From contig NZ_JTCM02000054.1 of the NCBI RefSeq assembly GCF_000817785.2, positions 1 through 43,829 of the forward strand: a DNA stretch of 43,829 nt, in the 5' to 3' direction. This DNA comes from Hassallia byssoidea VB512170 (GTDB lineage: Bacteria > Cyanobacteriota > Cyanobacteriia > Cyanobacteriales > Nostocaceae). A model generated the notes under the pieces. The model was not told the DNA's origin, did not search any database, and saw only the letters and a program-made list of their open reading frames with translations. The position numbers and the translations under genes were made by a program. Position 1 is the stretch's first letter. Every line of letters starts with the position of its first letter. Below, piece by piece: positions 8,533 to 16,722 of the stretch.

Positions 8533-11500
8533 ATGTCTGTATTAGAAATGCAGTCTATCTCAAATTCGCTGCAAAATTTGAAAAGCCTTGATGTACTCAA
8601 AAAATTATTTTGGAGTCAATTAAACTACGAAAGAGTTAATAAACAGCTTGGAGTACGAAAATTAACAGATGCAGTCAAAAATGAACTGCTAGACGAACCC
8701 TTATTATTAGCTTCCGGGGGTGCAAACAACGCTTTCCATATTATTTATGCGCGTTTAAAATCAGAAAATTTATCCAGACAAAGCGAAAGAAGCGTTGTCA
8801 ATAATCTTCTGAAAGAACATCCCTACGCTTTATTTGTATTTTCCAATAAATCACAATCGCGGTGGCACTTTCTCAATGTTAAGTATGACAATTCGGCTCA
8901 AAAGCGTAAATTATTCCGTCGCATTACCGTTGGAGAAGGTGAACAATTACGCACAGCAACAGAAAGAATAAGTTTGTTGGATTTGGAGTTAATCAAGCCA
9001 GATGCATCACCTTTAGATATTCAGACATGCCATGATGAAGCGTTTGATGTTGAAAAAGTAACTCAGGAATTCTTTAAACAGTATCGTCAAACATTTGAGA
9101 AAGTTGAAAAATTAATTCAAGGAATGGGAGGAGATGAACGTAAGCGTTTATTCACCCAAAAGCTATTTAACCGTTTGATGTTTATTGGCTTTATTCAGAA
9201 AAAAGGTTGGCTGAAATTTAAAGGAGAAACTGATTATTTATCAGCTTTGTGGTCAGCTTATCAAGATGAATCCGGCACATCAAACAAAAACTTTTATAGA
9301 GATAGACTTTCACACCTTTTCTTTTTTGGACTAAATAATCCTCAAGAACACGATATAGCCGGAATCAATAACGGCGGTTTTCTTAAAGAGTTAATTGGTA
9401 CTGTTCCTTATTTAAATGGTGGTCTTTTTGAGCAAGATGAAGATGATAAAAATCCTCAAATTATCATCCCAGATGATTGTATAGACAGTATTCTTCACGA
9501 CTTATTTCAACGTTTTGCTTTCACGGTTACAGAGAGTACACCGCTAGATGTCGAGGTAGCGGTAGACCCAGAAATGCTGGGTAAAGTCTTCGAGGAACTC
9601 GTAACAGGAAGGCATGAATCTGGAAGTTATTATACTCCCAAACCGATTGTATCTTTCATGTGTCGGGAAGCTTTGAAAGGGTATATCAAAACTCAGGTTT
9701 CCGGAGATAAAGCCGATGCGATCGCACAATTTGTAGATGAGCATATTCCCGATAATATTAATAATCCAGAGGCAATTTTAGAAGCATTGCGGCGCGTTAA
9801 ATGTTGCGACTTGGCGGCAGGTAGCGGCGCTTATATACTAGGAATGCTTCACGAGTTATTAGATTTACGTCAATGTTTATTTGCGAATAAAGGACTAGAT
9901 TCAAAAACAGTATATGAACGCAAGTTAGATATTTTAGAGAATAATCTTTATGGTGTAGATATTGACATTTTTGCAGTCAATATTGCTCGATTAAGGTTGT
10001 GGCTATCGCTAGCGGTGGAATACGAAGGAGATAACCCGCCACCGCTACCCAATCTCAAATATAAAATCGAAGTTGGAGATAGTTTGATTGCGCCTAGTCC
10101 TGCAACCACAGGGATGGTTAGGTCTGAATTTATCAGCCAATATCGCCAAAAGAAAGCTGAATATATGCGAACTCATGAAGGTGGTAAAAAGCGAAAGTTA
10201 GAAGAGGAAATTAATCAGTTAAAAACTCAAATTGCCTTAGTAACTCATGGTAGTACCAAGGTAGCTGGGTTTGATTGGGCTGTAGAGTTTGCAGAAGTGT
10301 TTGCAGATGGTGGGTTTGATATTCAAGTAGCAAATCCACCGTATGTAAGACAGGAATTAATTAAAGATTTAAAGCCGACATTACAAAAGGTTTACCCGGC
10401 TGTTTATACTGGAACCTCTGATTTATATTGTTTCTTTTATGCCCGTGCTTTGCAGCTTTTAAAACCTGGTGGAATGTTGGCGTTTATATCTTCTAATAAG
10501 TGGTTTCGCGCTAAGTATGGGGAAAAATTGCGAAAGCATATTGCTGATACTTGCCATGTTCACAGCATCACAGATTTTGGAGAGTTACCAGTATTTAAAA
10601 GTGCTGCTACTTTTCCAATGGTTTTTATTGGTCAGAATGGAAAAGCTAATAAATCAACTATTTTCACACAAGTTAAATCTTTAGAATCTCCTTATCCCGA
10701 TGTTTTAGCAATTATTCGAGAGAAAGGCGAAACTTTACCGAATAATGCTCTAAATGGTTCAAACTGGACGCTAACTGATACCTCTTCTGCAAATCGTCTA
10801 AAAAAGATGGAAGCAGCAGGTATTCCGTTAGGTGAGTATGTTAATGGTCAAATTTATTATGGTGTTAAGACTGGGTTTAATAAAGCATTTGTAATTGATG
10901 GTGCAAAACGAGCAAAATTAATTGCACAAGACCCTAAAAGTACAGAAATTATTAAGCCATTAGCTGTAGGTGATGATGTTCGTCAGTGGAGAATTAACAA
11001 TCAAGATAAATGGTTAATTTTTACGCGACGAGGAATTGATATAAATGCTTATCCTGCTATCAAAGCTCATTTAGCGCAGTGGCAAAAAGAATTAACACCT
11101 AAAATGAATAGTCAGCAATCTATAGGACGTAAACCGGGTAGTTATAAATGGTACGAAATTCAGGATAATGTAGCTTATTTTGATGAATTTAATAAACCTA
11201 AAATTATATATCCAGACATTGCTAAAGAATCACGCTTTACTTTAGATAACAATGGGTTTTATTTGCTGAACTCAATTTACTTTATCTGTTCAGACGACCT
11301 TTATTTACTTGGTATATTGAACTCTGCTGCTGTATGGGAGTGGTTGAAAACAGTTTGTTGGACAACAAGTGATGAAAAGAAAGGTCGAATACAGATATTC
11401 CGTCAATATATAACGCAACTTTCTATTCCCAACGCTTCAACTACAGAACGAGAAGCCATATCTAAACTAGTCCAAAAATGCCTAGATGCAAAAGGCGTTA

Positions 11501-11559
11501 ACTGTGAAGCATGGGAGAAAGAAATAAATGAGCAAGTCGCCGCTCTTTATAATTTATAA
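8533..11559 (+). CDS. Eco57I-like N6-adenine DNA methyltransferase (restriction-modification or defence)
   Basis: The 1008-residue protein has an N-terminal region with FRRITVGEGEQLRTATERIS and TQKLFNRLMFIGFIQKKGWL, typical of large Eco57I-type methylases. A GSYYTPKPIVSFMCREAL block follows. The S-adenosylmethionine motif is DLAAGSGAY (Asp426), and NNLYGVDIDIFAVNIARLRL follows it. The catalytic motif is NPPY at 601-604. The C-terminal third (about 750-1008) looks like a target-recognition domain (VWEWLKTVCWTTSDEKKGRI). The expected activity is sequence-specific adenine methylation. No nuclease domain was recognised inside it, so cutting may depend on the PLD-helicase encoded at 13273. The frame is intact. 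Confidence 0.88.
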   Translation: MSVLEMQSISNSLQNLKSLDVLKKLFWSQLNYERVNKQLGVRKLTDAVKNELLDEPLLLASGGANNAFHIIYARLKSENLSRQSERSVVNNLLKEHPYALFVFSNKSQSRWHFLNVKYDNSAQKRKLFRRITVGEGEQLRTATERISLLDLELIKPDASPLDIQTCHDEAFDVEKVTQEFFKQYRQTFEKVEKLIQGMGGDERKRLFTQKLFNRLMFIGFIQKKGWLKFKGETDYLSALWSAYQDESGTSNKNFYRDRLSHLFFFGLNNPQEHDIAGINNGGFLKELIGTVPYLNGGLFEQDEDDKNPQIIIPDDCIDSILHDLFQRFAFTVTESTPLDVEVAVDPEMLGKVFEELVTGRHESGSYYTPKPIVSFMCREALKGYIKTQVSGDKADAIAQFVDEHIPDNINNPEAILEALRRVKCCDLAAGSGAYILGMLHELLDLRQCLFANKGLDSKTVYERKLDILENNLYGVDIDIFAVNIARLRLWLSLAVEYEGDNPPPLPNLKYKIEVGDSLIAPSPATTGMVRSEFISQYRQKKAEYMRTHEGGKKRKLEEEINQLKTQIALVTHGSTKVAGFDWAVEFAEVFADGGFDIQVANPPYVRQELIKDLKPTLQKVYPAVYTGTSDLYCFFYARALQLLKPGGMLAFISSNKWFRAKYGEKLRKHIADTCHVHSITDFGELPVFKSAATFPMVFIGQNGKANKSTIFTQVKSLESPYPDVLAIIREKGETLPNNALNGSNWTLTDTSSANRLKKMEAAGIPLGEYVNGQIYYGVKTGFNKAFVIDGAKRAKLIAQDPKSTEIIKPLAVGDDVRQWRINNQDKWLIFTRRGIDINAYPAIKAHLAQWQKELTPKMNSQQSIGRKPGSYKWYEIQDNVAYFDEFNKPKIIYPDIAKESRFTLDNNGFYLLNSIYFICSDDLYLLGILNSAAVWEWLKTVCWTTSDEKKGRIQIFRQYITQLSIPNASTTEREAISKLVQKCLDAKGVNCEAWEKEINEQVAALYNL

Positions 11560-11611
11560 TTCATGATTCAGCTACAATTATAAATTATCAATTATTAATT
11601 ATGAATTAGTT

Positions 11612-12178
11612 ATGTCAGTCCCATTAACCTACCTAACTGTTCAAGAATACCTCAAAGCCGAAGATAAAAGCGAAATTCGCCATGAATATATCGCCGGTCA
11701 AGTCTTCGCTATGTCTGGCGGTAGCAAGGAACACAATACAATTACGTTAAATATTGCCAGCAGAGTGCGATCGCATTTGCGGGGTGGTTCTTGTAGCGTC
11801 TTTATGGCTGATATGAAAGTGAGGATAGAACTAGCTAATGAAGGCAAGAATATATTTTACTATCCTGATGTTATTGTTAAGAGCGACCCCGAAGATAAAG
11901 ACCGCTTTTTGTTAAATTATCCCTGTTTAATTATAGAGGTGCGATCGCCAAGCACTGAGACTACAGACAGACGATAAAAACTCGTTAATTACCAAACTAA
12001 GATAAGCTTGCAAGAATATGTATTAGTTTCTCAAGATGAAATCAAAATAGAAGTTTATCGTAAAGATGCTCAAGAAAATTGGTCAATACAGACTTTGGGC
12101 AAAGGTGATGATCTAAAATTAAACTCAATAGGGTTAACCCTAACAATGGCAGATATTTACGAAGATGTCCTGATATAA
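11612..12178 (+). pseudogene. Uma2 family endonuclease, interrupted by one ochre codon
   Basis: The frame encodes 188 codons, the usual Uma2 length, with a TAA at 11975-11977. Before it are YLTVQEYL, RHEYIAGQVFAMSGGSKEHN, FYYPDVIV and LIIEVRSPSTETTDRR. After it the same frame continues KLVNYQTKISLQEYVLVSQD and ends with MADIYEDVLI. Family members normally have Glu at the stop position (RREKLVNYQ), so a single GAA-to-TAA change explains it. Uma2 proteins have a PD-(D/E)xK nuclease fold and are very numerous in cyanobacteria. The truncated product would lack the end of the catalytic core. A sequencing error or stop read-through cannot be excluded. Confidence 0.85.
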
Positions 12179-12191
12179 GGTTTAAGAAATC

Positions 12192-12431
12192 ATGCAACCA
12201 GCTTTACGTATCACAACCAAAGTTTTACCAGGAAACAAAATAGAAATCGAAATTCCACAAGCTGAAATAGGCGATAGTGTTGATGTATTTGTGATTTTAC
12301 CAGAGAAAACTGAACCAAAAAAGCGTTCTGTAATAAAGATATTAGAAGAAGTTCACGCTAAACGTCCTGCAAAAAGTGCTGAAGAAATAGACAAGCAACT
12401 ACGAGAAGAACGGGAATCATGGGACAGCTAA
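12192..12431 (+). CDS. Antitoxin-like protein of a PIN toxin pair
   Basis: This 79-residue protein begins with a strand-rich part (MQPALRITTKVLPGNKIEIE) and ends with a charged helical tail (SAEEIDKQLREERESWDS). Small proteins of this form precede PIN toxin genes in cyanobacteria and act as antitoxins. The gene overlaps the PIN frame by 13 bp (stop 12429-12431, next ATG 12419), a usual toxin-antitoxin coupling. It is intact while its partner toxin is broken. Confidence 0.7.
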   Translation: MQPALRITTKVLPGNKIEIEIPQAEIGDSVDVFVILPEKTEPKKRSVIKILEEVHAKRPAKSAEEIDKQLREERESWDS

Positions 12432-12820
12432 TACTTCCTTCCCCTAGTCTCGTATATGTAGACACCTCACCTGTTATCTATAGTGTTGAGTGGAATCCTA
12501 ATTATTTCTCGCTTTTGCAACCCCTATGGTTAAAGCTTCAAGCAGGATAAATCGAGGTTGTTAGCAGTGAATTAATCTTAATGGAAACTTTAGTTGTTCC
12601 TTTAAGAAACGCTGATACATTTTTGATGAATGCTTACGAAGAATTGTTATTGTCCGGAGGAATGCGACTAATTCCTATTAGTCAATTCATCCTACGACAA
12701 GCTGCAAATTTACGTGCAACAACTAGCCTAAAAACACCAGATGCAATTCATGCAGCGACAGCTTTATCTGTTAGCTGCAATCAATTTATTAATAACGATA
12801 AAGGCTTTCGTAATTCATAA
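12419..12820 (+). pseudogene. PIN-domain toxin (VapC-like), interrupted by one ochre codon
   Basis: The 133-codon frame carries PIN landmarks: VYVDTSPVIY near the N-terminus (first acidic residue Asp15), SSELILMETLV in the middle, KTPDAIHAATAL (acidic Asp) and FINNDKGFR at the end. A TAA at 12548-12550 follows LWLKLQAG; relatives would have Gln there (QAGQIEVVSSE), so a CAA-to-TAA change explains it. PIN toxins are ribonucleases neutralised by the upstream antitoxin. Loss of the toxin with the antitoxin kept is the expected order of decay. A start at 12581 would give only a C-terminal fragment. Confidence 0.8.
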
Positions 12821-12850
12821 TTCATAATTTATAATTCATAATTTATAATT
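12813..12850. repeat. AT-rich heptad repeat at cassette joint
   Basis: Repeated ATTCATAATTTATA-type units fill the space between the PIN pseudogene and the four-helix-bundle gene. The complementary ATGAATT type lies at 13238-13275 on the other side of that gene. Confidence 0.7.
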
Positions 12851-12860
12851 TAAGAGTGTA

Positions 12861-13241
12861 ATGGTGAGTAGCAATAACTTTGTTTCAATTAATGACAGAA
12901 CGAAAAATTTTGCAATTAGGATTATTAAAGCTTGCTCTTTTCTCGATGATAAACCTGGGGTTTGTCGGACTTTAGGCAAACAATTGTTAAGGAGTGGAAC
13001 TTCGATAGGTGCTAATGTTCGAGAAGCTCAAAGTGCTGAATCTAATGCTGATTTTATTCATAAGTTACAGATTAGCTTAAAAGAGTGTAGAGAAACTCAA
13101 TATTGGATAGAAATCTTAATTGAATCAGAAACTGTACATTTGACAAAGTTTAACTCCTTGCTTCAAGAGGCTAATGAAATCGGTAAAATACTAGTCGTTT
13201 CCATCAATAAGCTAAAGCTAAAGCAAAAACCAAAATCATGA
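12861..13241 (+). CDS. Four-helix-bundle protein (S23/avd-like)
   Basis: The 126-residue protein shows GKQLLRSGTSIGANVREAQS and FIHKLQISLKECRETQYWIE, diagnostic for the four-helix-bundle family first found in 23S rRNA intervening sequences. The family forms small oligomeric helical proteins whose role is poorly defined; some relatives (Avd) help retroelements. No reverse transcriptase is nearby. The gene is bounded on both sides by AT-rich heptad repeats and sits just upstream of the helicase, so it looks like a separate cassette. Confidence 0.88.
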   Translation: MVSSNNFVSINDRTKNFAIRIIKACSFLDDKPGVCRTLGKQLLRSGTSIGANVREAQSAESNADFIHKLQISLKECRETQYWIEILIESETVHLTKFNSLLQEANEIGKILVVSINKLKLKQKPKS

Positions 13242-13275
13242 ATTATGAATTATGAATTATGAATTATGAATTATG
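13238..13275. repeat. AATTATG tandem heptads overlapping the helicase start codon
   Basis: Five AATTATG-type units run directly into the ATG of the gene at 13273, so the start codon is itself part of the last repeat unit. The repeat has no room for a standard ribosome binding site, so initiation would depend on the AT-rich leader or on upstream translation. Confidence 0.7.
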
Positions 13276-16200
13276 CATGACATTATAGACAATCGCAATC
13301 AAAAATTAGTAGACCAAATCAAGCGCATTCTCGACTCATCATCAGCGGCTCATTTTGCAGTCGGTTACTTCTTCCTTTCTGGCTTCACCGCAATTGCAGA
13401 ATCCCTCACTCATCTTAAAGAATTACGCTTGCTAATTGGCAATACTAGCAACCGCGAAACTATTGAACAAATAGCGCAAGGATACCGACGATTAGAATTA
13501 ATTGAAGATAAAATCGAAGCGCAAAAATATCCCAAGCGCAGTGAAGAAAAACGGATGGCAAACGACACAGCAGCTAATATCCGTTCTAGTATCGAATTAA
13601 TGGATCAGACAGATGAAGCCGAGACACTGGTAAAAAATCTAGTGCAGATGATAGAAGAAAAACAACTTTTTGTCCGCGTTTACACCAAAGGAACTCTACA
13701 CGCTAAAGCTTATATTTTTGACTACGGTATCGTTTACGATAATAAAGGTAGAGCCTTAGAACGTACAGAAAAAGGCATTGCTATTGTCGGTTCATCAAAT
13801 CTTACCCTTTCCGGCATTACCCATAATACCGAACTTAATGTAGTAATTCACGGTAACGATAACCATACAGAATTAACTTCTTGGTTTGATGAATTGTGGG
13901 ATGAAGCGGAAGATTTTAATGAAGCCTTGATGAGAGAAATGAAACAATCTTGGGCAGCTTCACCAGTCCGTCCCTATGATGTTTACATGAAAACTCTTTA
14001 TACTTTAGTCAAAGACAGATTAGAAGATACAGCCCCAAAAGATTTAATGATAGAAGACGAAATTAGCAAACAATTAGCAGATTTTCAAAAAGTAGCTGTT
14101 AATCATGCCGTGCAAAATATCAGAGATTATGGCGGTGCATTTGTTTCTGATGTAGTTGGGCTGGGAAAGAGTTTTATCGGGGCTGCAATAGTTAAAAGAT
14201 TTGAACAAACAGAACGCGCACGTCCTTTAATTATTTGCCCTGCACCACTAATAGAAATGTGGGAAAGATATAACGAAGTTTACCAGTTAAATGCTCGTGT
14301 TCTTTCAATGGGAATGTTAAGAGAAGACGACGAAAGCGGGGTAAAACTTTTATTAGATGATTTTAAATATAAAGATAGAGATTTTCTCTTAATAGACGAA
14401 AGCCATAACCTGCGAAATCACAGCACTCAAAGATATAAAGTAGTAGAAGCATTTTTAGCTAATGGTAAACGTTGTTGTTTATTAACAGCTACTCCCCGCA
14501 ACAAAACTGCTTGGGATATTTATCACCAGTTAAAGTTATTCCACCAAGACGATAAAACCGACTTACCGATAGACCCACCTAATTTAAAAGAATATTTTCA
14601 ATTAGTAGAAAAAGGTGAGAAAAAATTACCAGAATTACTCTCTCATATTCTCATCCGTCGCACTCGCAACCATATCTTACGTTTTTACGGTTTTGACTCA
14701 AAAACCCATCAACAAGTTGACCCAGCTAACTTTAAACAATACCTTGATGGAACCCGACGTGCTTACGTTATTGTTGGTGGTAAACATCGCTTTTTCCCCA
14801 AACGCGAACTGGAAACTATAGAGTACAGCATTGAAGATACCTATCAAGGATTGTACCAGCATTTACGTGAATACATAGGGAAATCTCGCAAAACCCTAAC
14901 CCCTTCCCTAGGAGGAAAGAAGTCAAAAGTACCAACAGATGAACTCAGCTATGCGCGTTATGGACTGTGGAATTACGTTTTAAAACCGAAACAAAAGCAA
15001 GAACCTTATAACACTTTGCAACGTGCAGGTGCTAACCTACGCGGTTTAATGCGGGTGCTATTATTCAAGCGCTTTGAGTCTAGTGTTTACGCTTTTAAAG
15101 AAACTATCAAAAAGTTATTGCTAGTGCATGAAAATTTTTTCAAAGCACTGTCTCAAGGATTTGTCCCCGTAGGAGAAGAAGCACAAATACTATCAGAAGA
15201 TTATAACGAAGAACAGGACTTGATGGACGCATTGCAACAGGTATCTAATAAATATAACTTGGCTGATTTTGATGCAGAAAGATTACAACAGCATATCGAA
15301 CATGATATTAAACTGTTTAGAAATATTTTGGATTTAGTAGAACCCATTACCCCTGATAAAGATGCTAAATTACAGACTTTAATTAAGTGGTTATCTGAAC
15401 CCAATCTGAAAGACAAAAAACGCCTAATTTTTACACAATATGCCGATACAGCAAAATATTTGCATGATAATTTAAATCCAGGTAGTAAACGCGATGATAT
15501 TGATGTAATTTATAGCGCTAAGAACAAAAATAAAACACGTTTAGTAGGAAGATTTGCCCCTAATGCCAACAAAGAATATAAATTCAAACCCGGAGAATCA
15601 GAATTAAATACATTAATTGCTACCGATGTTTTAGCAGAAGGTTTAAATCTGCAAGATGGCGATTTAATAATTAATTACGACTTGCACTGGAACCCAGTTA
15701 AACTAATTCAGCGTTTTGGTCGGATTGACAGAATTGGCAGCGATAAAGATGTCATTTATGGATATAACTTTTTACCAGAATTAGGCATCGAGCGTAATTT
15801 AGGATTAAAACAAAAGCTGAAAAACAGAATTCAAGAAATTCATGATACCATTGGTGAAGATGCTGCTATTCTTGACAAAACAGAACAACTCAACGAAGAA
15901 GCTATGTATGCCATTTACGAACAACAAGGCAAACAGTTGAGTCTATTTGATATCGAAGATGAAGAGAATTTCTTAGATTTAAATGAAGCTGAAGAAATCC
16001 TCAGAAAAATACAAAAAGAAGACCCAGGAGAGTTTGAACGCATCGCCAATTTACCGCATGGTATTCGTACTGCTAAATTTTCCATGCAAAAGGGGACATA
16101 CGTTTTCTGCGAAGCTTCCGATCCAAATCGACCTGATATCAAAGGCTATCAGCAATTATTTTTATTAGATGATAAGGGAAACATAATTTCTAGAGATATC

Positions 16201-16644
16201 CCCCGTATATTAGGTGCAATTAAAGCTGATAACACGACACCTACATTAAAACTTCCTTCAGACCATAATTCTGCTGTCATGCGCGTCAAACGCCAATTTG
16301 CAGAAGAAGTTAAGCATCGTCAAGCAGAAAAAGAGTTTAACCAACGTTTGACTCAAGGACAAAGATATATTCTACGGGAATTAAGGATATTTTTTAAGTC
16401 AGTTACAGATGAAGATGTAAAAGCTCAAGTTAATATTTTAGAAAAAGCGTTTCGCGCTTCTGTGAACCAAGCTGTAAATCGAGAGTTAAACAAACTGCGA
16501 CGCGATCGCTTTACAGACAAAGAATTGTTTAACCAGCTAATACACATTTATCGTCAGCATAATATGCATCAGTTGCAAGATAATAGCTTGCCTACATTAT
16601 TTCAAGCAATTCCTATAATTATTTGTAGTCAGGCATTCGTGTGA
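13273..16644 (+). CDS. Phospholipase D-like nuclease fused to SNF2-family helicase
   Basis: The 1123-residue protein starts with a PLD nuclease domain: HAKAYIFD (His143, Lys145, Asp150) followed by GSSNLTLSGITHNTEL (Asn176), one full HKD motif. The SNF2 translocase follows: VVGLGKS (Walker A, Lys299), DESH (375-378), LLTATPRNK, then the second RecA lobe with IATDVLAEGLNLQDGD and QRFGRIDRIGS (from Gln813). A long helical C-terminus follows. All motifs appear intact. It probably translocates on DNA and cuts. Together with the methyltransferase 1.7 kb upstream it resembles a split restriction system. The start is MHDIIDNRNQ at ATG 13273; an in-frame TGA at 13267-13269 excludes upstream starts. 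Confidence 0.88.
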   Translation: MHDIIDNRNQKLVDQIKRILDSSSAAHFAVGYFFLSGFTAIAESLTHLKELRLLIGNTSNRETIEQIAQGYRRLELIEDKIEAQKYPKRSEEKRMANDTAANIRSSIELMDQTDEAETLVKNLVQMIEEKQLFVRVYTKGTLHAKAYIFDYGIVYDNKGRALERTEKGIAIVGSSNLTLSGITHNTELNVVIHGNDNHTELTSWFDELWDEAEDFNEALMREMKQSWAASPVRPYDVYMKTLYTLVKDRLEDTAPKDLMIEDEISKQLADFQKVAVNHAVQNIRDYGGAFVSDVVGLGKSFIGAAIVKRFEQTERARPLIICPAPLIEMWERYNEVYQLNARVLSMGMLREDDESGVKLLLDDFKYKDRDFLLIDESHNLRNHSTQRYKVVEAFLANGKRCCLLTATPRNKTAWDIYHQLKLFHQDDKTDLPIDPPNLKEYFQLVEKGEKKLPELLSHILIRRTRNHILRFYGFDSKTHQQVDPANFKQYLDGTRRAYVIVGGKHRFFPKRELETIEYSIEDTYQGLYQHLREYIGKSRKTLTPSLGGKKSKVPTDELSYARYGLWNYVLKPKQKQEPYNTLQRAGANLRGLMRVLLFKRFESSVYAFKETIKKLLLVHENFFKALSQGFVPVGEEAQILSEDYNEEQDLMDALQQVSNKYNLADFDAERLQQHIEHDIKLFRNILDLVEPITPDKDAKLQTLIKWLSEPNLKDKKRLIFTQYADTAKYLHDNLNPGSKRDDIDVIYSAKNKNKTRLVGRFAPNANKEYKFKPGESELNTLIATDVLAEGLNLQDGDLIINYDLHWNPVKLIQRFGRIDRIGSDKDVIYGYNFLPELGIERNLGLKQKLKNRIQEIHDTIGEDAAILDKTEQLNEEAMYAIYEQQGKQLSLFDIEDEENFLDLNEAEEILRKIQKEDPGEFERIANLPHGIRTAKFSMQKGTYVFCEASDPNRPDIKGYQQLFLLDDKGNIISRDIPRILGAIKADNTTPTLKLPSDHNSAVMRVKRQFAEEVKHRQAEKEFNQRLTQGQRYILRELRIFFKSVTDEDVKAQVNILEKAFRASVNQAVNRELNKLRRDRFTDKELFNQLIHIYRQHNMHQLQDNSLPTLFQAIPIIICSQAFV

Positions 16645-16679
16645 TTTGATGAGGACTTCAGTCCTCACCCTTCGGGTTC

Positions 16680-16719
16680 GCCAGTCGCTCATGGGGGAAA
16701 CCCCCAAGACCGCGCTGGC
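16680..16719. repeat. 40-bp palindromic element, GCCAGTCGC ... GCGCTGGC
   Basis: The ends are inverted copies (GCCAGTCGC at 16680, GCGCTGGC at 16712) around a GGGGG..CCCCC core hairpin. A related element with near-identical ends lies at 34675-34715 and a diverged one at 27613-27653. A smaller hairpin (GAGGACT..AGTCCTC) precedes it at about 16650-16666. The stop codon of the ROK gene lies just beyond. Confidence 0.6.
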
Positions 16720-16722
16720 TCA

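Noticed and set aside
12581-12820. PIN C-terminal half as an independent 79-residue gene
   Set aside because: It lacks the first catalytic Asp and matches the continuation of the upstream frame after one ochre codon, so it is part of the pseudogene.
8533-16644. DISARM or BREX locus
   Set aside because: A methyltransferase and a SNF2 helicase are present, but no DUF1998 protein, separate DrmA-type helicase, PglZ, BrxL or BrxC was seen.
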